Positions 45,438 through 53,945 of a DNA stretch of 64,000 nt are shown here, piece by piece. The DNA lies in NCBI RefSeq assembly GCF_900113135.1, contig NZ_FOOH01000012.1:1-64000 (forward strand), given 5' to 3'. The notes below the pieces were generated by a model, which was not told the origin of the DNA, searched no databases, and saw only the letters and a program-made list of their open reading frames with translations. The position numbers were made by a program, and so were the translations under genes. How positions within the stretch are numbered: position 1 is the first letter of the stretch; each line of letters opens with the position of its first letter. Source of the DNA: Salegentibacter agarivorans. GTDB taxonomy: Bacteria > Bacteroidota > Bacteroidia > Flavobacteriales > Flavobacteriaceae.

Positions 45438-46001
45438 ATGTTTCAAATAGGAAAAACCATAGTTTCAGAAGAGATCTTAACCAAAGATTTTGTGTGTAAC
45501 CTTTCGGCTTGCAAAGGTGCTTGCTGTGTAGACGGCGATGCCGGGGCACCGGTAACACCAGAAGAACGTCAAATTCTAGACGAAATTTATCCCAAAGTAA
45601 AACCTTATTTGAGACAAAAAGGGATAGATGCCATAGAAAAACAAGGTACCTACATCACTACCGATCTTGACGAAATTGAAACTCCGTTAATAGATGGCGC
45701 CGATTGTGCCTACGTTACTTTTGATGATAACGGTATTGCACTCTGCGGAATTGAAGAAGCCTACAACCAGGGGGATATTGATTTTAAAAAACCTATTTCC
45801 TGCCACTTATACCCAATTAGGATACAGGAATACTCAGAATTTTCTGCGGTAAATTATCATAAATGGCAAATTTGTGATGATGCCTGCAGTTTGGGTGCCG
45901 AACTTCAGGTACCGGTTTATAAATTCACCAAAGACGCACTTATTAGAAAATTTGGCGAAGATTGGTACAATCAACTCGAAGCAGCCGCTAAAGACCTTTA
46001 A
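45438..46001 (+). CDS. DUF3109-family cysteine-cluster protein
   Basis: 187 residues. Several Cys lie in a pattern typical of DUF3109/YkgJ-like proteins: FVCNLSACKGACCVDGDAG (C-x4-C-x3-CC), GADCAYV, IALCGIEEA, PISCHLYPIRI and ICDDACSLG. A metal or Fe-S centre is likely. Function is unknown. The start is supported by the -7 element 6 bases upstream. Confidence 0.88.
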   Translation: MFQIGKTIVSEEILTKDFVCNLSACKGACCVDGDAGAPVTPEERQILDEIYPKVKPYLRQKGIDAIEKQGTYITTDLDEIETPLIDGADCAYVTFDDNGIALCGIEEAYNQGDIDFKKPISCHLYPIRIQEYSEFSAVNYHKWQICDDACSLGAELQVPVYKFTKDALIRKFGEDWYNQLEAAAKDL

Positions 46002-46303
46002 ATACTGGAATTATTTCTTATCCATTTGATTGGCAGAATATTATTTTAAATATTCTAAAAGATTTCGTATATTCATTTTTTGAATTTCACCCCTAATTTA
46101 TCCGGTGCTCACCCTCTAAACCGGTATTTATTTATTCCCCTACATTTTTAAATTTACGCCCCTAACCCTAAGCATTTACTCGATAATCGGGATTTAAATG
46201 CTCCGAGGCCTGCCTCGAAAATTAAACAATGGTTTGAATGAATGCCTTGGGCATGGTTCAAGGTAGTTTAGTTACAATTTATTGATAACCTAAAATTTAT
46301 ATT
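46002..46303 (+). other. Inverted-repeat-rich intergenic region, possible structured leader
   Basis: 302 bases without a gene, holding five inverted repeats in order: AGAATATT / AATATTCT (46035-46056), CCGGT / ACCGG (46102-46124), AGCATTTA / TAAATGCT (46171-46202, with CGAT-A-ATCG inside), CGAGG / CCTCG (46204-46217), and TTGAA-ATGCC / GGCAT-TTCAA (46234-46261). A weak -7-like TAAATTTA is at 46149-46156. The last three repeats would fall in the 5' leader of the DUF4412 operon if that promoter is real. Confidence 0.5.
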
Positions 46304-47125
46304 ATGAAAAAACTTATTCTATTAGGGTGCTCTCTTTTATTATGTGTTTCTACTACAGAGGCCCAATTTTTAAAGAAATTAAAAGAAAAAGTAGAAAAAA
46401 AAGTTGAACATGCAGTGACTGAAAATATTTCTAATAAAGCTGCAAATGAAGCTAACAAGTCTCTCAACAAAATGTGGGAAACCGATCTTAAAAATAGCCC
46501 TATCCCAATGGGTGCTAACCGGGTAGATGTTAGTGAAGTTCCGCAATCTTACGATTTTAACTGGGAGTACCAGTTAAATATGGAAACTAAAGATGGCAAT
46601 GTAGATATGACCTATCTTCTTAAAGAAGATGCACCCTATTTTGGAATGCGGGTGCCGCAAGCCGAAGGTATGTTTATGGTGCTGGATATGGATAGGAAAC
46701 TTACCGTTATGTATCTCTCTTCAGATGACACTAACTTTATTACCGCCAGTAAAATAAACCTTGACAATACTGAAGAAGAAACTAATCCTTACGAAAATTC
46801 AGAATTAAAGAAAATTGGCACAAAAAATATTCTGGGTTATGAATGCCAGGGCTATGAAACCGAAACAAAAGAACACAAGTTTACCTTCTACCTCACCCGG
46901 GAAGCTCCTATTAGTTTTGCCAACATGTATAGTGACGAAAAAAGCAATATTCCAAAAGGATGGAATGCAGACTGGCTGGAAGACGGCGATGCCTTAATGA
47001 TGGAAATGCAAATGCTGGATAAAAATAATCCAGATCACAACACCACTATGCGCTGCACCAGCCTTGAGAAAAAGTCTTTTTCAATAAATAAAGAAAATTA
47101 TGCTGCCCTGGGCGCATCTAAATAA
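46304..47125 (+). CDS. DUF4412-family exported protein
   Basis: 273 residues. A Sec signal peptide (ends TEAQ, about 20) is followed by a very basic amphipathic stretch (FLKKLKEKVEKKVEHAV), then a domain with LGYECQGYETETKEHKFTFY (about 177-196), typical of DUF4412. Predicted periplasmic; function unknown. First gene of a tight operon with the DUF4870 gene 11 bases downstream. Confidence 0.82.
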   Translation: MKKLILLGCSLLLCVSTTEAQFLKKLKEKVEKKVEHAVTENISNKAANEANKSLNKMWETDLKNSPIPMGANRVDVSEVPQSYDFNWEYQLNMETKDGNVDMTYLLKEDAPYFGMRVPQAEGMFMVLDMDRKLTVMYLSSDDTNFITASKINLDNTEEETNPYENSELKKIGTKNILGYECQGYETETKEHKFTFYLTREAPISFANMYSDEKSNIPKGWNADWLEDGDALMMEMQMLDKNNPDHNTTMRCTSLEKKSFSINKENYAALGASK

Positions 47126-47136
47126 TATATAAGATT

Positions 47137-47493
47137 ATGGAGAATTCAAACACACACCAATCTAACGAAGCGAAAAATACTTTTGACCCTAAAACCATAG
47201 CTATTATTGCCTATTTAACCATTATTGGGCTCGTGGTAGCCTTTGTTTTAAATAACGATAAAAAAGACGAATTTGCAGCATTTCATATTAAACAATCCCT
47301 GGGATTGGTAATACTTAGTTTAGGGCTTTTTATTATTGGAATGATCCCAATATTGGGATGGATTCTAAGTTTTCTCGGTTCAATATTCCTGTTGTATTTA
47401 TGGATAATGGGGCTTATAAATGCTATTAATCATAAAACAAAACCGGTACCTATGCTTGGGCATCAGTTTGAGAAATGGTTTGCTAATATTTAA
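47137..47493 (+). CDS. DUF4870-family membrane protein
   Basis: 118 residues with three hydrophobic segments (about 22-40, 55-75, 78-95). AIIAYLTIIGLVVAFVLN, FAAFHIKQSLGLVILSLGLF and MGLINAINHKTKPVPMLG are typical of the DUF4870/Tic20-like family. Function is not known. It is 3 bases from the next gene. Confidence 0.87.
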   Translation: MENSNTHQSNEAKNTFDPKTIAIIAYLTIIGLVVAFVLNNDKKDEFAAFHIKQSLGLVILSLGLFIIGMIPILGWILSFLGSIFLLYLWIMGLINAINHKTKPVPMLGHQFEKWFANI

Positions 47494-47496
47494 AAA

Positions 47497-48228
47497 ATGA
47501 AAACTTTAATTATAAACTTAATAGTCTGTTTTCTGTTTAGTTTTAATGCGCTTTCTCAAAATCTAATTGAAACTAAAGTAGAAAACTGGGAATATGGTAG
47601 TGCCAAAATCGGAGTGCTGGATTTTATTTCAGGTAGTGTCCAGGAATTTGGTGGTATAGACAACAATGGAAATCTAACTATTGAATTGCAACCAAATTTT
47701 CTTCAGAAAATGAAAGCACAAATGGAGAAAGAACAGGAAAAATCTCCTGAAGGTTGGCAGGCATCTTTAAAAACCGTTTCCGGAACTTTCTCTTGCCTAT
47801 CTGGAGGTTTATCATATAATAATGGAGAAACCAACTTAAGCAGTTTACCAAAACAGCTTGTGGTGTTTAAAGGAGAGAAAGAAATTTTGGGTTTACTTAT
47901 GCCCGCCTCCAAAAAAGCTATTGCCGATTATTTCTTTACTTACGGTGAAGAAAATAGCGGTACCGGGAAGTACATAGAATGGACTTATCTTGACGAACCG
48001 GCTACTGTAAAAGGCACCTGCATTAATACAACTTTCACCCAGGCTCAAAATGAAAGTTTTAAAGCTTCAGAAAATTATTCTTTAGAGCTAAAAAAAGGAT
48101 GGAATCTTATTGAATACCATATTACTGAAGTTTTTGAAGATTCTTCAGGAAAAATTTATCCTAAAACTACAGAGATACAACAAGTTGAAAATACCCCTTC
48201 AGAAATTAACTGGTATTTTTCTTCATAA
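47497..48228 (+). CDS. Exported protein of unknown function
   Basis: 243 residues with a Sec signal peptide (ends ALSQ, about 20). The rest is beta-rich, with single motifs such as CLSGGLSYNNGETNLSSLPK (middle) and LELKKGWNLIEYHI (near the end). I do not recognise a family. Last gene of the three-gene operon; a terminator candidate follows. Confidence 0.75.
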   Translation: MKTLIINLIVCFLFSFNALSQNLIETKVENWEYGSAKIGVLDFISGSVQEFGGIDNNGNLTIELQPNFLQKMKAQMEKEQEKSPEGWQASLKTVSGTFSCLSGGLSYNNGETNLSSLPKQLVVFKGEKEILGLLMPASKKAIADYFFTYGEENSGTGKYIEWTYLDEPATVKGTCINTTFTQAQNESFKASENYSLELKKGWNLIEYHITEVFEDSSGKIYPKTTEIQQVENTPSEINWYFSS

Positions 48229-48249
48229 AAGTAAGATTGTAAATTTACG

Positions 48250-48278
48250 CCCTCAATAGTAATCTATTAGGGGGTTTT
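48250..48278 (+). terminator. Probable terminator of the DUF4412 operon
   Basis: CCCTCAATAG (48250-48259), loop TAAT, CTATTAGGGG (48264-48273), one mismatch and one wobble pair, then GTTTT. The T tract is short. The remaining gap up to 48483 is AT-rich with no gene I can support. Confidence 0.45.
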
Positions 48279-48483
48279 AACGTTTGTTTTATTTCGTACT
48301 TTTCAACATATATAAATCATATTTCTTACGATATTAGCCATATCAGGCTATACAAACTACTAATTATTAGTTTTTTGTGTTGAAAACTTTATAAAAATAT
48401 TAAACAAAGCATATTAGCGGAATAAGAATTTTTTTTAATATTTGTTGCCAATCCAATAAATAAACGGTAACACCCCCACTTAA

Positions 48484-49416
48484 ATGAGTAAACAGGAGCC
48501 CTTGCTACGGGATAACAAAGACAGATTTGTAATATTTCCTGTGAAACACAACGATATTTGGGATGCCTATAAAGCTATTGAAGCTAATTTTTGGACTGCG
48601 GGACAAATAGATATTCAAAAAGATTTATTATCCTGGGAAGAATTAAATGGAGAGAAACGCCTGTTTCTTAATAAAGTTCTTGGTTTAATTCTTTCTGCAG
48701 AAAGAAACCTGAGCAGTTTAACCAAAAAAATTAGCAACAAGATTAATCTTCCTGAGGCTAGATCCTTTCTGGATTTACAACTGGTTATGGAAAATACACA
48801 TACCGAAGCCTATAGTATGTGTTTAAATTCCTTTTTTAATACAACTCAACAAGAAAATGTTTTTAAAGACATTCAAAAAATACCTGCTACATCAGCCAGG
48901 GAAGAATGGATAAAAAAATGGACTAATAGCAACTCTTTTGCCGAAAAATTAGTAGCTCTAGCTACTGCAAAAAGTATTTTTTCTTATAGTAGTTTTGCTA
49001 CTATTTTCTGGATAAAAAATTGCGGTTTAATACCTGGGCTTTGCTTTACCTATGAGCTTATTTACCGCGATAAAGCCTTACACAGGGATTTTGCAGTTCA
49101 ACTTTTTAGAGATCACCTTTTAGAAGAAATTTCAGACAAAAAAATACAGCAAATTATTGGTGAAGCTGTAGCTATAGAAAAAGAATTTATTGCTGACTTT
49201 CTTCCTTTAGATTTAATTGACCTCAAAATTAAATCTTTAACCGAATATCTTGAGTACGAAAGCAAAAGATTGTTTACCGATTTAATACTGAATAGAAACT
49301 TAAAAGAGGAAAACATTGCTAAAGAAAATTTAGTAAATAAGAGAGCACAAGATTACTCTCAAATTAACAAAACAGATAAAGAGTTTAATAAAATCAGTAA
49401 AAAAACTGATTTGTAA
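48484..49416 (+). CDS. Divergent ribonucleotide reductase small subunit with lysines at metal-ligand sites
   Basis: 310 residues, aligning along its length with class I NrdB (human RRM2): EPLLRDNKDRFVIFP, FWTAGQIDIQKDL, VMENTHTEAYS, FATIFWIKNCGLIPGL and ELIYRDKALHRDFA. The six ligand positions read E73, E103, H106, K163, K197, H200; human has D, E, H, E, E, H. Spacing agrees (K163-K197 = 34, E103-H106-Y110 as in E170-H173-Y177). The radical Tyr110, Trp37 and Asp196 of the transfer route and a C-terminal Tyr291 (KRAQDYSQ) are kept. The C-terminal tail (EFNKISKKTDL) is unlike the usual R1-binding tail. No nrdA is in the window. Probably a paralogue using a metal-free or atypical radical, in the manner of class Ie; this is inference. 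Confidence 0.82.
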   Translation: MSKQEPLLRDNKDRFVIFPVKHNDIWDAYKAIEANFWTAGQIDIQKDLLSWEELNGEKRLFLNKVLGLILSAERNLSSLTKKISNKINLPEARSFLDLQLVMENTHTEAYSMCLNSFFNTTQQENVFKDIQKIPATSAREEWIKKWTNSNSFAEKLVALATAKSIFSYSSFATIFWIKNCGLIPGLCFTYELIYRDKALHRDFAVQLFRDHLLEEISDKKIQQIIGEAVAIEKEFIADFLPLDLIDLKIKSLTEYLEYESKRLFTDLILNRNLKEENIAKENLVNKRAQDYSQINKTDKEFNKISKKTDL

Positions 49417-49467
49417 AAACTGGAACTGGCGCCATGCTCCCCAATATGACGCTGTTTCAGTTTTTTT
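49415..49467 (+). terminator. Terminator of the NrdB-like gene
   Basis: AAAAACTG(g)AAC, beginning inside the stop codon, pairs with GTT(t)CAGTTTTT (to 49465), with a further GCG/CGC pair inside; the T run follows. The rest of the gap to 49636 holds no gene I can support. Confidence 0.75.
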
Positions 49468-49636
49468 AAACTACCGCCCCCCGGTTTATTTTTCTTTCCA
49501 AATTTCAAATGCACAAGTTCAATTAAATGATTCAGGCTAATACCTTTCAGCAAATCACGCTCAACCGGCCAATATTCATAAGCTTTTTCTATTTTTGAAC
49601 CTGGATTATAAATTCAATTCTAAACAGCACTAAATT

Positions 49637-50986
49637 ATGATGAACTGGGAGCAACTTCTTTCCTTAAAACGTTTTGGAGATACCAATAAACGCTTAAGAA
49701 AAGAGCAAAACGAAACCCGTCTTGGTTTTGAGGTAGATTACGACCGAATTATTTTTTCTTCGGCTTTTAGAAGTTTGCAGGATAAAACCCAGGTAATTCC
49801 GCTTTCCAAAACCGATTTTGTACATACCCGGCTTACGCATAGTTTAGAAGTTTCGGTAGTTGGGCGATCTTTAGGTAGACTGGCAGGGCAAAAAATTCTG
49901 GAGAAACATCCTCAACTGGAAAAAACCCATGCTTACAAAATGAACGATTTTGGTGCCATTGTGGCCGCTGCTGCCCTGGCTCACGATATTGGGAATCCCC
50001 CTTTTGGGCATTCAGGAGAAAAAGCTATTGGGGAATATTTTAGCCACGGTCATGGAAAACGTTTTAAAGATGAACTTTCTCCAAAAGAATACCAGGATCT
50101 TATAAAATTTGAAGGGAACGCCAACGGTTTTAAAATCCTTACACAAAATAAACCGGGAATCTCTGGTGGTCTCCGACTTTCTTACGCTACTTTGGGAGCT
50201 TTTATAAAATATCCTAAAGAATCTTTACCTCATAAACCCTCACAAAATATAGCCGACAAGAAGTTTGGGTTTTTCCAGACAGAAAAAGAGATTTTTGAAG
50301 AGGTTGCAAGCGAATTAGGCTTAATTAAAACAGGAAAAGACGGCGATATAAGTTACTACCGCCATCCTCTCGCGTTCCTGGTGGAAGCAGCCGATGATAT
50401 TTGCTATACCATTATAGATTTTGAAGACGGGATAAACCTTGGTCTAATTGATGAAGATTATGCGTTGGAATATCTTATAAAACTAGTAAAAGACAATATA
50501 AATACCGGCAAATACAATAGCCTTACAAATACTGCAGATAGGTTAAGTTACCTAAGAGCCCTGGCTATAAATACCTTAATTACCGAAGCGGTAGAAACCT
50601 TCTTAAAAAATGAAGATGCAATTCTTTCAGGAAGTTTTCATCAGGGATTGTTAGATAAGAGTAAATACGAAGCGCAAATAGACGATATTATTAAAATTAG
50701 TATTGAAAAAATCTACCAGAGTGAAGAGGTAATAAGTAAAGAAATTGCAGGGTATAAAATGCTTTCGCACCTTTTAGATACTTATACCGAAGCCTTACTT
50801 CCGTTGAAAGCCGAAGAATATTCTAATTTTAATAAACTGGTTTTAAAATCGGTTCCAAATTTAGCTTATCTCCAGGAGGAGAATTCGGTTTATAGGCGTT
50901 TATTAGAAATTTGTTCGCATACCGCTTCGTTGACTGATGGGTTTACCGTAGCTTCTTTTGAAAAATATAAAGGAATTAAATTATAA
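49637..50986 (+). CDS. dgt: dGTP triphosphohydrolase
   Basis: 449 residues. HD-superfamily enzyme that splits dGTP to deoxyguanosine and triphosphate. Metal-binding His and Asp: TRLTHSLEVSVVGRSLGR (about 60-77) and ALAHDIGNPPFGHSGEKAI (about 108-126); a further conserved Asp in EAADDICYTIIDFEDGI (about 250). The N-terminal RDRIIFSSAFRSLQDKTQV-like stretch (here DYDRIIFSSAFRSLQDKTQV) is diagnostic. It follows the NrdB-like gene in the same direction but behind a terminator; both act on deoxynucleotide pools. Confidence 0.94.
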   Translation: MMNWEQLLSLKRFGDTNKRLRKEQNETRLGFEVDYDRIIFSSAFRSLQDKTQVIPLSKTDFVHTRLTHSLEVSVVGRSLGRLAGQKILEKHPQLEKTHAYKMNDFGAIVAAAALAHDIGNPPFGHSGEKAIGEYFSHGHGKRFKDELSPKEYQDLIKFEGNANGFKILTQNKPGISGGLRLSYATLGAFIKYPKESLPHKPSQNIADKKFGFFQTEKEIFEEVASELGLIKTGKDGDISYYRHPLAFLVEAADDICYTIIDFEDGINLGLIDEDYALEYLIKLVKDNINTGKYNSLTNTADRLSYLRALAINTLITEAVETFLKNEDAILSGSFHQGLLDKSKYEAQIDDIIKISIEKIYQSEEVISKEIAGYKMLSHLLDTYTEALLPLKAEEYSNFNKLVLKSVPNLAYLQEENSVYRRLLEICSHTASLTDGFTVASFEKYKGIKL

Positions 50987-50990
50987 GAAA

Positions 50991-51013
50991 ATGCCGGCTT
51001 AGACAGCCGGCAT
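50991..51013. terminator. Shared terminator between dgt and the DUF3078 gene
   Basis: ATGCCGGCT (50991-50999) and AGCCGGCAT (51005-51013) form a perfect 9-base stem with a five-base loop. It sits between two convergent genes, 4 bases after dgt and 3 bases from the other stop codon. The T tracts are short on both sides. Confidence 0.7.
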
Positions 51014-51015
51014 CT

Positions 51016-52038
51016 TTAAAATTCGTAGACGAGGCCTACGCCCAGCATTTGCTTAAACTGCACCCTGGGCCCGGTAGTTTCAAGCTCCCCATCGCCATTA
51101 ATATCTTCTTTAAATTTTACATCGTCATCGTAGCGTAAATGGGAACCCACATTGGCTTTTATAAAATCGTTTACTTTTAAATTCACGTTTAACTGCCACT
51201 CCACATCAATATTCCCAAATTTATTGAGATAATCTGAATACAGGCTTAATTGATTATCCAGTTCAACATTTTCAAAAACTTCTTTAGAAAAATCACTGGT
51301 AACCAAAAAACCAAATTCAGTTCTTACATTTTCTCCTTTTTCAACAATATTGCCCAACGTATCTCTCACTGCCCCCGTAACACCAAACATCCCTTCGTTA
51401 GCCAATCTTTGGTCAAGAACAAAAGTAGATTTTTGCGTTACCGGTGAAATATATACTTTAAGATCTTCTACCGGATCTGAATACTCTGTACCAATACCCA
51501 GAAATAAATAACCCGGAGCCATAAATTTCGAAATAGGACTATCGGTATCAGGATATTTATATCCATTGGTAAACTGCGTATTAAAGTTGAATTTTGCCGA
51601 ATAGAACCAATTGGAAACCGAATCTTTTCTATAACCAAAAGATGAATTTAAACGTAACTCATCTTCTGTTTTTCGAAGTTTCTGGCCCTCCTGGGAGTTT
51701 ATACCATAGCGCACTGTAGCCCGGTTTCGCCAATTAAGATCATCTTTTTTATAATTGCGCTCTACATTACCGTGAACCAGAGCCGAAATTGAATTATTTC
51801 CACCGGCATTCCAGTTAATAAAAGCAACCTCGTTTAAATTTACCCCAACTTCATTCTTTTCTGTCCAAAACGTTACTATAACAGAATCTACTTTCGTAGT
51901 ATCCTGTACCACTTTAATAGAATCTGAAGGTTTTATAGTATCGTTATAAATGTCAAAATAATAATCTGAAATTGAATTGTTGGCGGTGGTGGTTAAGTAA
52001 ACGAAGCATGCTACAAGACATAAGACTTTGGTTTTCAT
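51016..52038 (-). CDS. DUF3078-family outer-membrane protein
   Basis: 340 residues with a Sec signal peptide (about 1-19). DUF3078 hallmarks: EVAFINWNAGGNNSISALVH near residue 75, LNWRNRATVRYGINSQEGQK near 105 and KTEDELRLNSSFGYRKD near 127. The alternating strands and terminal GVGLVYEF suggest a 12-16 strand barrel. Function unknown. A -7-like TAATTTTG lies about 27 bases upstream (52065-52072), overlapping the dxs stop. Confidence 0.87.
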   Translation of the reverse strand: MKTKVLCLVACFVYLTTTANNSISDYYFDIYNDTIKPSDSIKVVQDTTKVDSVIVTFWTEKNEVGVNLNEVAFINWNAGGNNSISALVHGNVERNYKKDDLNWRNRATVRYGINSQEGQKLRKTEDELRLNSSFGYRKDSVSNWFYSAKFNFNTQFTNGYKYPDTDSPISKFMAPGYLFLGIGTEYSDPVEDLKVYISPVTQKSTFVLDQRLANEGMFGVTGAVRDTLGNIVEKGENVRTEFGFLVTSDFSKEVFENVELDNQLSLYSDYLNKFGNIDVEWQLNVNLKVNDFIKANVGSHLRYDDDVKFKEDINGDGELETTGPRVQFKQMLGVGLVYEF

Positions 52039-52069
52039 TAGTTAATTTAGATTTTTCGGAATGGCAAAA

Positions 52070-53848
52070 TTAAAGATTTTGAAGAAGAGACACTACTTCT
52101 TCCCTAATATATTCAACGCTAATTTTCGCAATTTCTTGTAATTCATTTATATTTCCTTGCTCAATAAAATTATCTGGCAAACCTAAATTCCTAATTTTAG
52201 CTTTATAATCGTGTTTTGCTGCAAATTCTAAAATAGCACTACCAAAGCCGCCCACCACAGTTCCATCTTCAATAGTAATAAAGGCTTCGTATTTCCTAAA
52301 AAGAACGTGCAATAATTCTTCATCTAGCGGTTTTACAAAGCGCATATCAACATGCCCAATTTTTTCTGTTTTAATACTTTCTATGGCTTTGGCTGCATTC
52401 TGTGCCATATTTCCAATACTTAAAACCGCAATTTTATCACCTTCTTTCAGGCTCTTGGCTTTTCCAATTGTTATTTCCTCAAAAGGAGTTTCCCAGTTTG
52501 TTTTAACGCCCCTACCTCTTGGGTATCTTATGGCCATTGGAAGTTTTAAATCTAGCTGGGCGGTGTAAAGCAGGTTTCTAAGCTCTGTTTCATCGCTGGG
52601 CGCGGCAATTATAATATTTGGAATACATCTTAGATAAGCGATATCAAAAACGCCGTGATGTGTTGCCCCATCCTCCCCAACCAGTCCTGCCCTATCCAGG
52701 CAAAAAACTACCGGCAGTTTCTGAATGGCCACATCGTGAATAACCTGGTCGTAGGCGCGCTGTAAAAAAGTAGAGTAAATAGCGCAAAAAACTTTAAAAC
52801 CCTGGGTAGCCATCCCTGCAGAGAGTGTTACTGCGTGTTGTTCGGCTATGCCAACATCAAAGGCCCTTTCTGGAAAAGCCTGCATCATGAATTTTAAAGA
52901 ACTTCCTGTAGGCATGGCAGGAGTAATTCCTATAATTTTATCGTTCTTTTTTGCTAATTCTACCAAGGTGAGACCAAAAACATCCTGGTATTTTAAAGGA
53001 AGCCCTGCCGTATCGTATGGCAAAAGCTCCCCGGTATCTGGTCTAAATTTCCCGGGTGCGTGATATTTTACCTGGTCTTCTTCAGCCTTTTTTAAACCTT
53101 TACCCTTAGTAGTAATTACGTGAAGGAATTTGGGACCTTCAATTTGTTTCATTTGTTTAAAAACTTCAAGCAATCCAGCAATATCGTGGCCATCTACCGG
53201 CCCAAAATATTTAAAATTAAGCGCTTCAATAATATTACTTTGTTTAGGTTTGTAACCTACCCGCGCTTTTGTTAAGTATTGTTTTAAAGCTCCAACGCTG
53301 GGGTCTATTCCAATAGCGTTATCGTTGAGCACCACCAGTAAATTTGCTTTTGTTACTCCCGCATGATTTAAACCTTCAAAAGCCATCCCGCTAGCAATAG
53401 AAGCATCTCCCACAACAGCGATATGGTGTTTTTTAAATTCACCTTTAAGGTTTGAAGCTATAGCCATTCCCAGGGCAGCAGAGATCGCGGTAGAAGAATG
53501 CCCAACCCCAAAAGTATCATATTCGCTTTCTTCCCGCTTTGGAAATCCGCTAATACCGTTTAATCGTCTGTTAGTATGAAAAATCTCACGTCTACCCGTT
53601 AAAATTTTATGCCCGTAAGCCTGGTGACCAACATCCCAAACCAATAAATCTTTAGGAGTATTAAACACATAATGCAGGGCAAGCGTTAATTCTACCACTC
53701 CAAGGCTGGCACCAAGGTGGCCTTCTTTAGTTGCCACTATATCTATTATAAATTTCCTGAGCGCTGCTGAAACTTCCCGTAACTTTTCAGCCGGGAGCTT
53801 CCTCAGGTCTTCAGGTGAGTTTATATCTTCTAAAATATTAAGATTCAT
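52070..53848 (-). CDS. dxs: 1-deoxy-D-xylulose-5-phosphate synthase
   Basis: 592 residues from ATG at 53848 (MNLNILEDINSPEDL). A TTG codon 9 bases further up in frame overlaps the -7 element and is rejected. It makes DXP from pyruvate and glyceraldehyde 3-phosphate, the entry to the MEP isoprenoid route. Thiamine-diphosphate site: GDASIASGMAFEGLNHAG (about 145), VLNDNAIGIDPSVGAL (about 178), and transketolase-like DVGIAEQHAVTLSAGMA (about 335) with the catalytic Glu. IEDGTVVGGFGSAILEF is in the C-terminal domain. It is a little shorter than the usual 620-640. Confidence 0.96.
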   Translation of the reverse strand: MNLNILEDINSPEDLRKLPAEKLREVSAALRKFIIDIVATKEGHLGASLGVVELTLALHYVFNTPKDLLVWDVGHQAYGHKILTGRREIFHTNRRLNGISGFPKREESEYDTFGVGHSSTAISAALGMAIASNLKGEFKKHHIAVVGDASIASGMAFEGLNHAGVTKANLLVVLNDNAIGIDPSVGALKQYLTKARVGYKPKQSNIIEALNFKYFGPVDGHDIAGLLEVFKQMKQIEGPKFLHVITTKGKGLKKAEEDQVKYHAPGKFRPDTGELLPYDTAGLPLKYQDVFGLTLVELAKKNDKIIGITPAMPTGSSLKFMMQAFPERAFDVGIAEQHAVTLSAGMATQGFKVFCAIYSTFLQRAYDQVIHDVAIQKLPVVFCLDRAGLVGEDGATHHGVFDIAYLRCIPNIIIAAPSDETELRNLLYTAQLDLKLPMAIRYPRGRGVKTNWETPFEEITIGKAKSLKEGDKIAVLSIGNMAQNAAKAIESIKTEKIGHVDMRFVKPLDEELLHVLFRKYEAFITIEDGTVVGGFGSAILEFAAKHDYKAKIRNLGLPDNFIEQGNINELQEIAKISVEYIREEVVSLLQNL

Positions 53849-53854
53849 AGTACG

Positions 53855-53887
53855 CAAAGTTAAGCTATGAAAAGTTATTTCTTACAA
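53855..53887 (-). promoter_or_regulatory. dxs promoter, leaderless type
   Basis: On the minus strand TTG (53887-53885), 22 bases, TAACTTTG (53862-53855), then CGTACT and the ATG. A start 6-7 bases downstream falls on the ATG itself. The layout matches that of the DUF3109 gene (TATATTTG-CGGCT-ATG). Confidence 0.55.
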
Positions 53888-53945
53888 GGATTTCTTCAGA
53901 AGCTAATTTTATAATTTTTATCTTTCCGCAGAAAAGATTATTTAA

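Noticed and set aside
48440-48447. AATATTTG as a promoter -7 element for the NrdB-like gene
   Set aside because: The spacing within the element is off by one from TAnnTTTG and no TTG is at the right distance, so it was not annotated.
53849-53857. TTG start for dxs three codons upstream
   Set aside because: That TTG is part of the TAACTTTG -7 element; the ATG at 53848 gives the normal DXS N-terminus.
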